Notes under the pieces: generated by a model
What the model was told of the DNA's origin: nothing
The model's database searches: none
Seen by the model: only the letters and a program-made list of their open reading frames with translations
Assembly: GCF_026236535.1 (NCBI RefSeq)
Contig: NZ_JAHTMW010000011.1
Span: forward strand, 243,240 to 307,239
DNA: 64,000 nucleotides
From: Streptomyces sp. SKN60
Lineage (GTDB): Bacteria; Actinomycetota; Actinomycetes; Streptomycetales; Streptomycetaceae
Reading direction: 5' to 3'
In this document: one piece after another, positions 8,844 to 17,872 of the stretch
Layout of the letters: each line of letters begins with the position of its first letter
Numbering within the stretch: position 1 is the stretch's first letter
Position numbers and translations under genes: made by a program

Positions 8844-10895
8844 TCAGGGCGCGGCGGCTCCCGAGCGCAGGGGCGCGAGGCGCCGGTCGCCGAAGCCGGT
8901 CCAGGGCAGCCAGCCGCCGGAGGGCCGTTCCTGGACGCGGGTGCGGATCCGTCCGTCGGCGGTGACGGCGAAGACATGGATCGGGCCGGTGGTGTCGGCG
9001 GCGGCCGACGGTGTCGCGGCGAGGGCGACGCCCGGTTCGCCGAAGTCCTCGCCGAAGGTGCCGCCCGGGTCCCAGCCGCCGCCGGGGGCGGTCTGCCAGC
9101 GGTGGGCGAGGCGTTCGCCGCCGGGGGCGAGGGCGAGGGCTTCGAGGCGCCCGTCGGCGCTCGGTACGAGCATTGGGGCGCCGTCGGACCAGCCGAGCAG
9201 CGGCTGCCAGGCGTCCCAGCCGCCGCTGGGCACCGACTGGCGGCGGTGGAAGGCGCCCGTTCCGGAGGGGGCGATCGCGGTGACGGTCAGCCGGCCGCTG
9301 CCGTCGCGGGCGACCCGGGGCGCGGCGCCGGCGGCGATGCCGAAGGTGTTCCAGGCCGACCAGGTGCCGCCGGGCGACTCCTGCCAGCGGTGGAGCAGCG
9401 CCGTACCGCCGGGGGCGAGGACGAAGGCTTCGAGGCGCCCGTCGGCGTTGGCGGCGACCACGGGCGGGGCGCCCGCTGGGCCGCCGAAGCCCGCGTCCCA
9501 CGGGTCCCAGCCGAGGGAGCCGGGCGAGGACTGGCGGCGGCGGGCGATCAGGGTGCCGCCCGGGGCGAGCGCGAACGCCTCCAGGCGTCCGAGGGCGTCG
9601 CGGGCGACGGCGGGCGCGGCGCCGGCCGGGCCGCCGAACTCCTCCCAGTCGTACCAGCCGCCGTCCGGCCGCTGCACCCGGTGGTGCAGGTGGGCGCCGC
9701 CGGGGGCGAGCGAGAACACCTCCAGGCGTCCGTCGGTGGTGCGGCCGAGGGTGGGCACGGCCCCGGCGGGTCCGCCGAAGGGCTCCCAGTCCGACCAGGT
9801 GTCGGTGGCGGGGTCGAGCTGGACGCGGCGCAGCATCGAGCGGTCGGCGGCGTCGAGGGCGAACAGGGTGAGCCGGTCCTGTACGTCGAGGGCGGCGGCC
9901 GGGTTGTCGGGGCTCTGCCAGGTCGGCGGGGTGTCCTGCCAGCGCAGCGGGGCGAGGTGGAGGCCGTGTTCGAACCAGCCGGCGGCGCTCGCGTGGGTCT
10001 CGGCGCCGTCGGCGACCACCTCGACGGCGTGCCCGGGGACGTGTCCGGCGTAGCCGTCGAGGGTGAAGCGGAGGGGGTCGCGGGAGGCGAGGACGTCGGT
10101 GCCCTCGTAGCCGCCGCGCGGGCCGAGGAAGAGGTAGTGCCAGCCGTCCCGGGCGACGACGAAGGGCGATTCGGTGACGGAGACGCCGTCGGCGGCGGTG
10201 GTCGCGTCGGCGAAGGCGGTGCCGGGTGCGCTCCAGTGGCGCAGGTCGGTGGAGCGGCGGTGGCAGACGAGGTGGCGGCCGTCGGGGGCCGAGAGCTCCG
10301 TGTAGTACATGACCCATTCCGTGCCGACGCGCAGGACCATGGGGTCGCGGGCGGCGGTGCCCCGGAACAGCGGGCCTGTCGGGACCCGGGTCCAGGTGAA
10401 CAGATCGGTGGAGGTGGCGAGGTTGATCGCCGCGCCGGTGCGCCCGCCGGCCGCGTAGAACATCCAGTAGGTGCCGCCCGCCTCGATGACGTGCGGCGCC
10501 CAGAGGTGTTCCTCGCCGTGGTACGCCGGGTCGACGGTGAGCGCGTCGGGGTGGCTGGTCCACGGCCCGTACGGGGTGGGCGCGGAGGCGTGGGCGAAGG
10601 CGGTCTCGGCGGCGCTGTCGGGGGCCCGGCCGGGCGGTGCGGTGTCGCCGGTGATGCCGAAGAGGTGCCAGCGGTCGCCCGCGCGGACGAGGGTGTGGTC
10701 GTTGAGGTAGCGGCGGCGGTCCGGCGTGGACGGGTCGTGGACGTGGGTGAAGGGGCCGGCGGCGATCCACTGGTGGGGCGTGTCGGCCGGGGCGGGGGTG
10801 GCGGCGGTCGCGGTGGCGGTACGGGCCGGGAGCGGGAGCACGAGGGCTCCCGCTCCGGCCGTCCGCAGCAGGGTCCGCCTGCTGAGGGGGCGCAT
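8844..10895 (-). CDS. Secreted GH43-like hydrolase with PLL-type lectin propeller
   Basis: A 683-residue exported protein. The N-terminus has a Tat-like signal (SRRTLLRTAGAGALV). Residues ~40-340 resemble the five-bladed GH43/GH32/GH68-type propeller (LNDHTLVRAGDRWHLFGI, EEHLWAPHVIEAGGTYWMFYA, RDPMVLRVGTEWVMYYTE). The Asp-Asp-Glu set fits but the substrate is unknown. Residues ~350-680 hold seven ~45-residue repeats such as DGRLEVFSLAPGG...HHRVQ...WYDWEEFGGPAG, the pattern of PLL-type fucose-binding seven-bladed lectins. The repeats are clearly diverged from those of the two upstream genes, so this fusion is older. It lies 33 bp downstream of the lysozyme-like gene, probably in one operon. 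Confidence 0.8.
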   Translation of the reverse strand: MRPLSRRTLLRTAGAGALVLPLPARTATATAATPAPADTPHQWIAAGPFTHVHDPSTPDRRRYLNDHTLVRAGDRWHLFGITGDTAPPGRAPDSAAETAFAHASAPTPYGPWTSHPDALTVDPAYHGEEHLWAPHVIEAGGTYWMFYAAGGRTGAAINLATSTDLFTWTRVPTGPLFRGTAARDPMVLRVGTEWVMYYTELSAPDGRHLVCHRRSTDLRHWSAPGTAFADATTAADGVSVTESPFVVARDGWHYLFLGPRGGYEGTDVLASRDPLRFTLDGYAGHVPGHAVEVVADGAETHASAAGWFEHGLHLAPLRWQDTPPTWQSPDNPAAALDVQDRLTLFALDAADRSMLRRVQLDPATDTWSDWEPFGGPAGAVPTLGRTTDGRLEVFSLAPGGAHLHHRVQRPDGGWYDWEEFGGPAGAAPAVARDALGRLEAFALAPGGTLIARRRQSSPGSLGWDPWDAGFGGPAGAPPVVAANADGRLEAFVLAPGGTALLHRWQESPGGTWSAWNTFGIAAGAAPRVARDGSGRLTVTAIAPSGTGAFHRRQSVPSGGWDAWQPLLGWSDGAPMLVPSADGRLEALALAPGGERLAHRWQTAPGGGWDPGGTFGEDFGEPGVALAATPSAAADTTGPIHVFAVTADGRIRTRVQERPSGGWLPWTGFGDRRLAPLRSGAAAP

Positions 10896-10928
10896 GGCTG
10901 TTCTCTGTTCTCCGGAGGGAGGCGGGGG

Positions 10929-11904
10929 TCAGTCGACGGCGGGACCGGAGGTCGTGTTGAGCCAGCCCCATTCGGACCAGCTGGAGAATCCGGTCTGCCA
11001 CTTGTGGAAGACGCCCGCGTGACTGGTCCCGAGCACCTCGATGCGGCCGTCGGCGTTGGTGGCGGCGGTGACCTCCGTGCCGCCGGTGCCGAAGGACTCC
11101 CAGGAGCCGTAGGGCGCGTTGACGCCGGTCTGCCAGAGGTGCTGGGCCACGCTGCCGTTGATCGCGAACACCTCGACCCGGCCGTCGGGAGAGCGCTCGC
11201 TGGTGAGCTGCGCGTCGGCGGGGCCGCCGGTGGACTCCCAGCCGGACCAACCGGTGGCACTGGTCTGGTACTTGTGGAAGACGCCGACCGGGCCGGACGC
11301 GAAGACCTCAAGCCGCCCGTCCTGATTGTGATCGACCGTCAGGTCGCGGCCACCGCCGCCGAAGTCCTCCCACGCCGACCAGCCGCCGTTCACAGCCGTC
11401 TGGTAGAGGTGCTGGAAGGAGTCTCCGTTCAGCGCGAAGACCTCGAGTCGCCCGTCCGGGGCCTTCTCGATCTCGACCCGGCTGTTCGCGGGTCCGCCGC
11501 CGGCGGACTCCCAGTCGGACCAGCCGCTGCTGGGCGCGGTCTGGTACTTGTGGAAGACGCCCACGGGTCCGGACGCGAAGACTTCGAGCCGTCCGTCGGC
11601 ATTGGCGCCGACGGCGATGTCCTTGCCGCCGCCACCGAAGTCCTCCCAGCCCGACCAACCGCCGGAAGGCTGCAGCTGGTAACGGTGCTGGAAGACGTTC
11701 CCGTTGATCGCGAACAGCTCCAGGCGCCCGTCCGCGTTCGGCCCGATCGCCAGCTCCGCACCACCCGGACCGCCCAGCGGCTCCCACTCCGACCAGGCAC
11801 CGTTCACCGCCGTCTGCCACGCGTGATGAATCCCGTCCGCACCCGCCGCGAACACCTCAAGCCGCCCGTCCGCCGAACGCGCCGACACCACCCGGCCCGA
11901 CTCC
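10929..11904. repeat. 976-bp near-identical direct repeat, copy A
   Basis: Encodes the PLL propeller of the lysozyme-like protein. It aligns without net gaps to 12413-13388, and 129 bp at 11776-11904 are identical base for base to 13260-13388. This indicates recent duplication or gene conversion. Confidence 0.9.
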
Positions 11905-12398
11905 GCCGGATACACCAGGGGCGCGGGTCCGGGCTCGTGGTGGCCGAGGCGGTCGGCGGCGGCCCGCGCCTCGTCCAGGTGCCGCAGGTGGTGGCCCGCG
12001 TTGTAGGTGGACCAGGGCTGCCAGTTGGTGCCGCCGTTGGAGATCTCGTACGCCGCGTTCGCGTTGCACTGGGCGTCGTAGGCGCAGGCGTCGTCGACCT
12101 CGGGGTGCCAGTAGTCGTTGATCTGCCACAGTCCCCGGTCGCGGGACGGGGGCGTGTTGTTGTACGTGTTGGTCGCCGACGGGTCGCAGCTGGACTCGGC
12201 GAGGGCGACGGCGACCGCGGTCACCAGGGCGTCGCCCCGGAAGCCCGCTTCGTAGCCGACCCGGGCGCACAGATCGCTCGGGGCGGCGTACGCGGGCGAG
12301 GCGCCGGCGAGCACTCCCGCGGCGAGGAGCAACGAGACGAACGCCGACAGGACGACGTTACGGGGCGCTCTTCGGGCGGCGCTCTGCGTGCTGGCCAT
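10929..12398 (-). CDS. Secreted lysozyme/transglycosylase-like protein with PLL lectin propeller
   Basis: A 489-residue secreted protein. A signal peptide (~1-39, ending PAYAAP) is followed by a ~110-residue lysozyme-like domain. There VAVALAESSCDPSAT holds the candidate catalytic Glu and DRGLWQINDYWHPE the GLWQIN substrate-site motif of SLT/lysozyme folds; four Cys suggest disulfides. Residues ~160-489 contain seven PLL repeats (DGRLEVFA...FHKYQ...GWSxWE), hence one seven-bladed propeller. ATG 12398 is chosen because GGAGAGGA lies 7 nt ahead and the signal begins there. The propeller coding sequence is almost identical to that of the next gene upstream. Predicted role: binding a fucose- or methyl-sugar-decorated surface and cutting peptidoglycan. 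Confidence 0.85.
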   Translation of the reverse strand: MASTQSAARRAPRNVVLSAFVSLLLAAGVLAGASPAYAAPSDLCARVGYEAGFRGDALVTAVAVALAESSCDPSATNTYNNTPPSRDRGLWQINDYWHPEVDDACAYDAQCNANAAYEISNGGTNWQPWSTYNAGHHLRHLDEARAAADRLGHHEPGPAPLVYPAESGRVVSARSADGRLEVFAAGADGIHHAWQTAVNGAWSEWEPLGGPGGAELAIGPNADGRLELFAINGNVFQHRYQLQPSGGWSGWEDFGGGGKDIAVGANADGRLEVFASGPVGVFHKYQTAPSSGWSDWESAGGGPANSRVEIEKAPDGRLEVFALNGDSFQHLYQTAVNGGWSAWEDFGGGGRDLTVDHNQDGRLEVFASGPVGVFHKYQTSATGWSGWESTGGPADAQLTSERSPDGRVEVFAINGSVAQHLWQTGVNAPYGSWESFGTGGTEVTAATNADGRIEVLGTSHAGVFHKWQTGFSSWSEWGWLNTTSGPAVD

Positions 12399-12412
12399 CT
12401 GATGTCCTCTCC

Positions 12413-13388
12413 TCAATCGACCGCGGGGCCGGCGCTGTTGTTCAGCCAGCCCCATTCGGACCAGCTGGCGAATCCGGTCTGCCACTTGTGGAAGACGCCC
12501 GCATGGCTGGTGCCGAACACCTCGATGCGGCCGTCGTCGTTCGCCGTGGCGGTGACCTCCGTGCCGCCGGTGCCGAAGGACTCCCAGGAGCCGTAGGGCG
12601 CGTTGACGCCGGTCTGCCAGAGGTGCTGGGCCACGCTGCCGTTGATCGCGAACACCTCGACCCGCTCGTCGGCCGTCCGCTGGCTGCTCAGCTGCGCGTC
12701 GGCCGGGCCGCCCGTGCCTTCCCATCCCGACCAGCTCGTGGGGCTCGTCTGGTACTTGTGGAACACGCCGACCGGGCCGGACGCGAAGACCTCAAGCCGC
12801 CCGTCCTGATTGTGATCGACCGTCAGATCGCGGCCTCCACCGCCGAAGTCCTCCCACGCCGACCAGCCGCCGTTCACAGCCGTCTGGTAGAGGTGCTGGA
12901 AGGAGTCTCCGTTCAGCGCGAAGACCTCAAGTCGCCCGTCCGGGGCCTTCTCCATCTCGACCCGGCTGTTCGCCGGACCGCCGCCGGCGGACTCCCAGCC
13001 CGCCCAACCGCCGGAAGGCTGCAACTGGTACCGGTGGAAGACACCGACCGGCCCCGAGGCGAAGACCTCAAGCCGTCCGTCGCCGTTCGCGCCGACGGCG
13101 ATGTCCTTGCCGCCGCCACCGAAGTCCTCCCAGCCCGACCAACCGCCGGAAGGCTGCAACTGGTACCGATGCTGGAAGACGTTCCCGTTGATCGCGAAGA
13201 GTTCGAGGCGCCCGTCCGCGTTCGGCCCGATCGCCAGCTCCGCACCACCCGGACCACCGAGCGGCTCCCACTCCGACCAGGCACCGTTCACCGCCGTCTG
13301 CCACGCGTGATGAATCCCGTCCGCACCCGCCGCGAACACCTCAAGCCGCCCGTCCGCCGAACGCGCCGACACCACCCGGCCCGACTCC
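12413..13388. repeat. 976-bp near-identical direct repeat, copy B
   Basis: Encodes the PLL propeller of the M23 peptidase. It is the same length as copy A at 10929-11904, with scattered substitutions in the middle blades and an identical block at 13260-13388. The similarity stops where the propeller meets each catalytic head. Confidence 0.9.
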
Positions 13389-13951
13389 ACGGGGTGGACG
13401 AGCGGCGTGGGCCGCGGCCCGCTGCCGGGCACGCAGGGCAGCTCCACGCCGCCCTCGGCGAGGTACGGCTCGGGGTCGATGCCGTACGAGGCGGACGAGT
13501 CGCCCCAGATCCGGAGGTGGAGGTGCGGGCCGGTCGAGTTGCCCTCGGAGCCGATCAGAGCGATCTGCTGGCCGGCGACGACGTGGTCGCCCTCGAACAC
13601 GTCCCGCTGGTACATGTGCCCGTACTCGGAGATCTTTCCGTCCGGGTGCTGGATGCGGATCCACTGCCCGTAGCCGGAGTCGTCGTACCCGGAGATGGTC
13701 ACCACGCCGTCGCCCACGGCGTAGATCGGCGCCCCGTAGGCGCCGCCGATGTCCACGCCGTTGTGGCCGCTGTGGTAGTGCTGGGTGACGGGGCCGGCGG
13801 CCGGGCAGGCGGTGGCGGAGCCCAGGGCCTGCCCGGGGGTCTGTGCGACGGCCGGGGAAGCGACGATCAGTCCCGGGGCCAGGGCCGCGGTCGCGCTCGC
13901 GCTCGCGGCGAGCAGGGCGCGCAGCGCGCGCCGGCGAAGGGCGGACAACAC
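12413..13951 (-). CDS. Secreted M23 peptidase with PLL lectin propeller
   Basis: A 512-residue secreted protein. GTG 13951 follows a G-run, and a signal peptide covers residues ~1-37. The M23/LytM domain (~45-165) has HNGVDIGG with the zinc His and Asp and GPHLHLRIWG with HxH, so it is a predicted active zinc endopeptidase for peptidoglycan cross-bridges. A short linker leads to seven PLL repeats (~175-512) nearly identical to those of the lysozyme-like neighbour. The gene sits 14 bp upstream of that neighbour and 13 bp downstream of the esterase gene, so one operon is likely. Together they supply a peptidase and a glycan cleaver with the same targeting lectin. Confidence 0.9.
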   Translation of the reverse strand: MLSALRRRALRALLAASASATAALAPGLIVASPAVAQTPGQALGSATACPAAGPVTQHYHSGHNGVDIGGAYGAPIYAVGDGVVTISGYDDSGYGQWIRIQHPDGKISEYGHMYQRDVFEGDHVVAGQQIALIGSEGNSTGPHLHLRIWGDSSASYGIDPEPYLAEGGVELPCVPGSGPRPTPLVHPVESGRVVSARSADGRLEVFAAGADGIHHAWQTAVNGAWSEWEPLGGPGGAELAIGPNADGRLELFAINGNVFQHRYQLQPSGGWSGWEDFGGGGKDIAVGANGDGRLEVFASGPVGVFHRYQLQPSGGWAGWESAGGGPANSRVEMEKAPDGRLEVFALNGDSFQHLYQTAVNGGWSAWEDFGGGGRDLTVDHNQDGRLEVFASGPVGVFHKYQTSPTSWSGWEGTGGPADAQLSSQRTADERVEVFAINGSVAQHLWQTGVNAPYGSWESFGTGGTEVTATANDDGRIEVFGTSHAGVFHKWQTGFASWSEWGWLNNSAGPAVD

Positions 13952-13964
13952 GTGATGCCCCCCG

Positions 13965-14945
13965 TCAGGCCTTGCGGAGGCGGTCGATGACGCCGTTGAT
14001 GTCCCGTTCGAGCAGGTCGCCGCGGACGAAGTGGCCGCCGGGCACCTCGTACGACTCGTGACGGATGCCCACGCGGTCGAGGTTGGCCTTGAACTCCCGC
14101 TGGGTGTCGAGCACCACGGTCTCGTTGGCGTAGCCCTGGATGTCCTCGGGGCTGGTGCCGGCCACCAGGAAGACCCGCTTGTTGCGGTAGCTCTCGATGC
14201 GCTGGATCGGGTTGTCGGCGCTGACCCGCGCCTCGTCCCAGAACGGCATGCCGTAGACGCTGCCGCCGCCGAGCTCCACGGCGGCCGAGGACAGGTTCGC
14301 CCAGTGGGTGACCGCACCGTTGAAGCCGCGCAGGCTGGCCGGGCCGGAGTGGGCGCTGACGGAGGCGAAGTGCCCGTAGTACTTGGCCGTGTACTTCAGC
14401 GCGCCGAAGCCGCCCATGGAGAAGCCGGAGACGGCTCGCCCGTCGTACTCCGCGTAGGTGCGGAAGTTCGCCTCGACCCACGGCAGCAGCTGGGACATGT
14501 GGAAGTGCTCCCAGTTGCGGGGGCCGACGGCCGAGCTGACCGGGTTGGAGTACCAGCCGGCGCGGCCGCCGTCGGGCATCACGACGATGAGGCCCTTGCC
14601 GGCGGTCAGGCCCCGGATGTTGTGGTGGGCGTCGAAGGTGATGAAGTCCTCCAGGCCGCCGTGCAGCAGATAGAGGACGGGGTAGGTGCGGCCGCTCCAG
14701 TGGTAGTCGTCCGGCAGCAGGACGTTGACGGCCGGGTTCCAGCCGATGGCGTCGGTCTGGAAGCGGTAGTACCACATGCGGGGGTCGCCCTCGTTGCGCT
14801 CGACGATCCGCAGCCCGAAGCCGTCACCGGCCGCCGCGGCCGTGGGGGCGGCGGCGAGGACGCCGCCGGCGCCGAGGGCCAGGGCGGCGGTGAGCCCGCC
14901 GGCGGACTTGAGGATGTTCCTGCGCGAAGGCTGCTGCGCGGTCAA
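13965..14945 (-). CDS. Tat-exported esterase (antigen 85/CE1-like)
   Basis: Alpha/beta-hydrolase esterase of about 326 residues. The N-terminus has a clear Tat motif (SRRNILKSAGG) and a cleavage region ending PTAAAAG. The fold shows YPVLYLLHGGLEDF, VVMPDGGRAGWYSNP and the nucleophile elbow SGFSMGGFG (Ser ~176); the acid and His follow in the last third (GGHFVRGD). This is the putative-esterase family that includes mycolyltransferases and feruloyl or acetylxylan esterases; the substrate is not determined. I chose the TTG at 14945 because GGAGG lies 5 nt ahead and the Tat signal follows; the longer reading frame has no signal. It probably leads the operon with the three PLL proteins. Confidence 0.85.
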   Translation of the reverse strand: MTAQQPSRRNILKSAGGLTAALALGAGGVLAAAPTAAAAGDGFGLRIVERNEGDPRMWYYRFQTDAIGWNPAVNVLLPDDYHWSGRTYPVLYLLHGGLEDFITFDAHHNIRGLTAGKGLIVVMPDGGRAGWYSNPVSSAVGPRNWEHFHMSQLLPWVEANFRTYAEYDGRAVSGFSMGGFGALKYTAKYYGHFASVSAHSGPASLRGFNGAVTHWANLSSAAVELGGGSVYGMPFWDEARVSADNPIQRIESYRNKRVFLVAGTSPEDIQGYANETVVLDTQREFKANLDRVGIRHESYEVPGGHFVRGDLLERDINGVIDRLRKA

Positions 14946-15228
14946 CGTGACCTCCAGGGGGAGAGGGGAAGCGTGGCGCCGGCCGTTCCGGCCGCCCGTG
15001 ACGGGCGGTTCGGAAGGTAGCGCCGTCCCTCCCCCGCGGAGAATCCGGAAGGTTACGGACTGACAGGAGCGGGCGGTGTGGGATAGGGTCCCCGCTCCTG
15101 CGGCGTCAGGCCGGCCAGGCAGTACGGCCGGCCCAGGTGGGGCTCCCAGCCGTACCGGGGAGCCCGCGTGCTCAAGGGGACAGGTCAGGCCAGGCCCCGC
15201 AGGCGCCAGATCTGGCTCTTCTTCCAGG

Positions 15229-16644
15229 TCAGATCGGTCGCCGGGTCGCCGGTCCACTGGGGGCCAGCAAAGTGACGGTGTAGCCGTCCGCGGCATCCGT
15301 CCACGGCACGATCACCGAAGCCGAGTTGCCGCTGACGGTCAGCGTCCGGTCGGAGACCGTCACCGGCCCCGTCACCGCGCCGCCGCCGTTGTTCGGTATG
15401 CGCTGGACGATCGCGCGCACCCGGCCGTTCTCCACCACCGACGTGGTGTCGAGACGGTTGAGGTCGACGGTGACATCGCCGGTGTTGCCGTTGCTGCCCA
15501 GCAGGATCTTGGCGTTGCGCGCGGAGTCGTCCTTCGTCGCCACCCCGTCGGTGTTCGTACCGGGCGTGAGGTGCACGATGTTGCCGGTCTGCGAGCCGTA
15601 GTACCGGTACAGGAACCACTCGCCCAGTGGCAGATACCGACCGCCGTTCCTGGTGAGCAGGTTCGCCGCGAAGTCGTGCAGGTTGGCGCCCCACGCCCAG
15701 TTGGCGCGCATGCCGTCCGCCCCGGCGCGCTCCAGACGGGAGATGTACCAGCCGCCGCGGCCGGGGTTCTGCTCGGTGTTGGCGGCGTACTCGTTGACCT
15801 GGAACGGACGGCTCGTGGTCATCGACCGTGCCGCCAGCTTGGAGTTGACGGCGTTGGCGTCGGCGACCGGGTCACCCGGCAGGTCGTGCCAGCTGTAGAT
15901 GTCGGGTTCGACGTTGTTGGCCTTCACGTAGTCCAGGTACGTGTTCCACCAGGGGCCGCCCCAGTCCGCGGAGGGCTTGCCGGCGGTGCTGGCCCCGACG
16001 ATGGCGGCGCCCGGGAAGGCGGCCCGGATCCGCTGGTGGGCCCGCTTCCACATCTCCAGGTACTGGGCCTGCGGCCGGTCCCAGAATGAGGAGTAGTCGG
16101 GCTCGTTCCAGATGTCCCACTGGATGTCGGTCATGCCGGCTGCCTTCGCGTCGGCGAGCAGCCGGTCGTAGAAGGCGTCGAAGCGGGACCAGTCGCCGTT
16201 GTCACCGGGGAAGGTGGGCGAGGTGGTCCCGTCGGCGCCCCACAGGTCGTGCGGCAGGATCACGAAGGTGCCGCCCAGCGCCTTGGTGCTCCTGTACTGG
16301 GCGACGGTGGAGTTCCACCGGCGGTCGTACTTGCCGGCGACCCACCCTCCCGGGCTGTCCAGCTGGGCGCCGCCGGCCCGCATGAACGTCCACTTGATGT
16401 CCTTGTAGAAGTGCTCCTGGGGCAGCGAGCCGTCCTCGGCCATCCCGTAGAGGGTGCCCGAGGCACGGTACGTGGGGGCGCCCCCGGTGGCGGAGAAATC
16501 GACGGTGACGGTGGTGTCCGCGGCCTGTGACGAGGCGGCGGGCACCAGGGTCGCGGCCAGGGTGGCCAGGAGGACGGCCACGGACGCGAGGGCTCTGCGT
16601 CGGGCGGGGGTCGCGGGTCCTGAGGGTGTGGTGAGCGGCTTCAT
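15229..16644 (-). CDS. Secreted GH39-like glycoside hydrolase with apparent 3' frameshift
   Basis: A 471-residue exported (beta/alpha)8-barrel hydrolase. A signal peptide covers ~1-41. DIQWDIWNEPDYSSFW carries the acid/base Glu (~181) and FQVNEYAAN the nucleophile Glu (~285), the clan GH-A pattern; overall it resembles GH39. The C-terminal ~110 residues form a beta-sandwich. The frame ends abruptly (LLAPSGPATRRPI), whereas adding one base to the G-run at 15259-15263 (a C-run in the coding sense) would continue about 15 codons longer to 15185 with near-perfect G/C third positions. The intact gene is therefore probably 15185-16644. It lies downstream of CE7 and GH3 genes on the same strand. Confidence 0.82.
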   Translation of the reverse strand: MKPLTTPSGPATPARRRALASVAVLLATLAATLVPAASSQAADTTVTVDFSATGGAPTYRASGTLYGMAEDGSLPQEHFYKDIKWTFMRAGGAQLDSPGGWVAGKYDRRWNSTVAQYRSTKALGGTFVILPHDLWGADGTTSPTFPGDNGDWSRFDAFYDRLLADAKAAGMTDIQWDIWNEPDYSSFWDRPQAQYLEMWKRAHQRIRAAFPGAAIVGASTAGKPSADWGGPWWNTYLDYVKANNVEPDIYSWHDLPGDPVADANAVNSKLAARSMTTSRPFQVNEYAANTEQNPGRGGWYISRLERAGADGMRANWAWGANLHDFAANLLTRNGGRYLPLGEWFLYRYYGSQTGNIVHLTPGTNTDGVATKDDSARNAKILLGSNGNTGDVTVDLNRLDTTSVVENGRVRAIVQRIPNNGGGAVTGPVTVSDRTLTVSGNSASVIVPWTDAADGYTVTLLAPSGPATRRPI

Positions 16645-16728
16645 TCTGCGGCTCCTGGGGTGGACGGAGAGGGTGGACCGGGGCCCGATCGGTCCCGGGC
16701 CTTCCCCACCGAGGTGCGCACGCGGCGG

Positions 16729-17712
16729 TCAGAGCTCCGGGGTGAGACCACGCTCGCGCAGCCAGGACAGCTGGACGGGCGGGTTGGAGCCGTAGCCGCC
16801 GCCGTGGTCGCCGAAGGGCCAGACGGTCATGGTGCGGTCCTCGCCCCGGTAGTGGTTGTAGGCGGCGTAGACCGTGGAGGGCGGGCAGATCGGGTCCATC
16901 AGGGCGACGCTGAACAGCCCCGGTGCGGTGGCCCGTTGGGCGAAGTGGACGCCGTCGAAGTAGTCGAGGGTGGTGAAGGTCCGCTCCACACGGTCGCGGC
17001 TGTGCCGGCGCAGGTACTCGGCGATCTCCGGGTACGGGCCTTCCCCGGTGATCTGTACGGCCCGGCGGAAGTGGCACAGGAACGGGACGTCCGGCAGCGC
17101 CGCGGCCACGCGGTCCCCGGCGAGCCCGGCGACGGCGAGGGCCAGGCCGCCGCCCTGGCTGCCGCCGGCCACCACGATCCTGCCCGGGTCGAGGCCGGGC
17201 AGCTCGGCGACGGCGTCCACGGCGCGCACGCAGTCGGTGATCAGCCGCCGGTAGTAGTAGTTCTCGGGGGAGTCGATGCCTCGGGTCATGAACCCCCCGG
17301 CCCACTGCGTGCCGTCGCCCGCTGTCCGGTCCGGGGTGTCGTGGCCCTGGCCCCGGCTGTCGACGACGAGCTGGGCGTAGCCGGCGGCGGACCAGAACAG
17401 GTGGTCGGCGGGCAGACCACGGCCGCCGCTGTAGCCGATGTACGTGACGACGACCGGCAGCGGTCCTTCCGTTCCGCGCGGGCGCAGGAGCCAGGCGGCC
17501 ACCGGCTCGCCGTTCCAGCCGGGGAAGCGCACGTCGTCGACTTCGACGGTGTGCAGCAGGTGCGCGGAAGTGACCCGTTCGACCTTGATCGTCCCGTCGT
17601 GGGACCGGGCTTCGGCGAGGGTGCGGCGCCAGAACGCGTCGAAGTCGTTCGGAGCGGTCAGCTGCGGCCGGTAGCCGACGAGGCCGTCGGTCCCGAGGTC
17701 GGTGAGCGGCAT
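16729..17712 (-). CDS. CE7 acetylxylan esterase / cephalosporin-C deacetylase
   Basis: A 327-residue esterase of normal CE7 length without a signal peptide, so it deacetylates imported oligosaccharides in the cytoplasm. All family signatures are present: RGQG (120-123), GGSQGG with the nucleophile Ser ~185, Asp ~272 in VALMDPICPP and His ~302 in FGDHGGG. It lies 160 bp downstream of a GH3 gene and 84 bp upstream of the GH39-like gene on the same strand, so co-transcription is likely. The context points to acetylated plant oligosaccharides such as xylo- or xyloglucan fragments. Confidence 0.93.
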   Translation of the reverse strand: MPLTDLGTDGLVGYRPQLTAPNDFDAFWRRTLAEARSHDGTIKVERVTSAHLLHTVEVDDVRFPGWNGEPVAAWLLRPRGTEGPLPVVVTYIGYSGGRGLPADHLFWSAAGYAQLVVDSRGQGHDTPDRTAGDGTQWAGGFMTRGIDSPENYYYRRLITDCVRAVDAVAELPGLDPGRIVVAGGSQGGGLALAVAGLAGDRVAAALPDVPFLCHFRRAVQITGEGPYPEIAEYLRRHSRDRVERTFTTLDYFDGVHFAQRATAPGLFSVALMDPICPPSTVYAAYNHYRGEDRTMTVWPFGDHGGGYGSNPPVQLSWLRERGLTPEL

Positions 17713-17872
17713 GGGGGCTTCTTCCGGTCGGAGTGTGGACGAGGTGGCGGGGGTTCGTGTGGCATCGGGACCACGCGCCCTCGCGGGTCCGGGGCACGGC
17801 TGGGCAAGGGAGTGGCGGCCCGTCCTCCCCTCCGTCGGACGGGCCGCCGGCTTACGGGGCGGGCGCGAGCGG

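Noticed and set aside
4795..11250. A 2151-codon open frame on the minus strand
   Set aside because: It runs through several well-supported genes on both strands, is extremely Arg/Pro/Ala-rich and has no domain; it is a G/C-driven shadow.
10929..13388. Regularly spaced repeats that could suggest a CRISPR array
   Set aside because: They are codon-level repeats of a seven-bladed propeller in open reading frames, with ~140-bp units and no constant short repeat plus variable spacer pattern.
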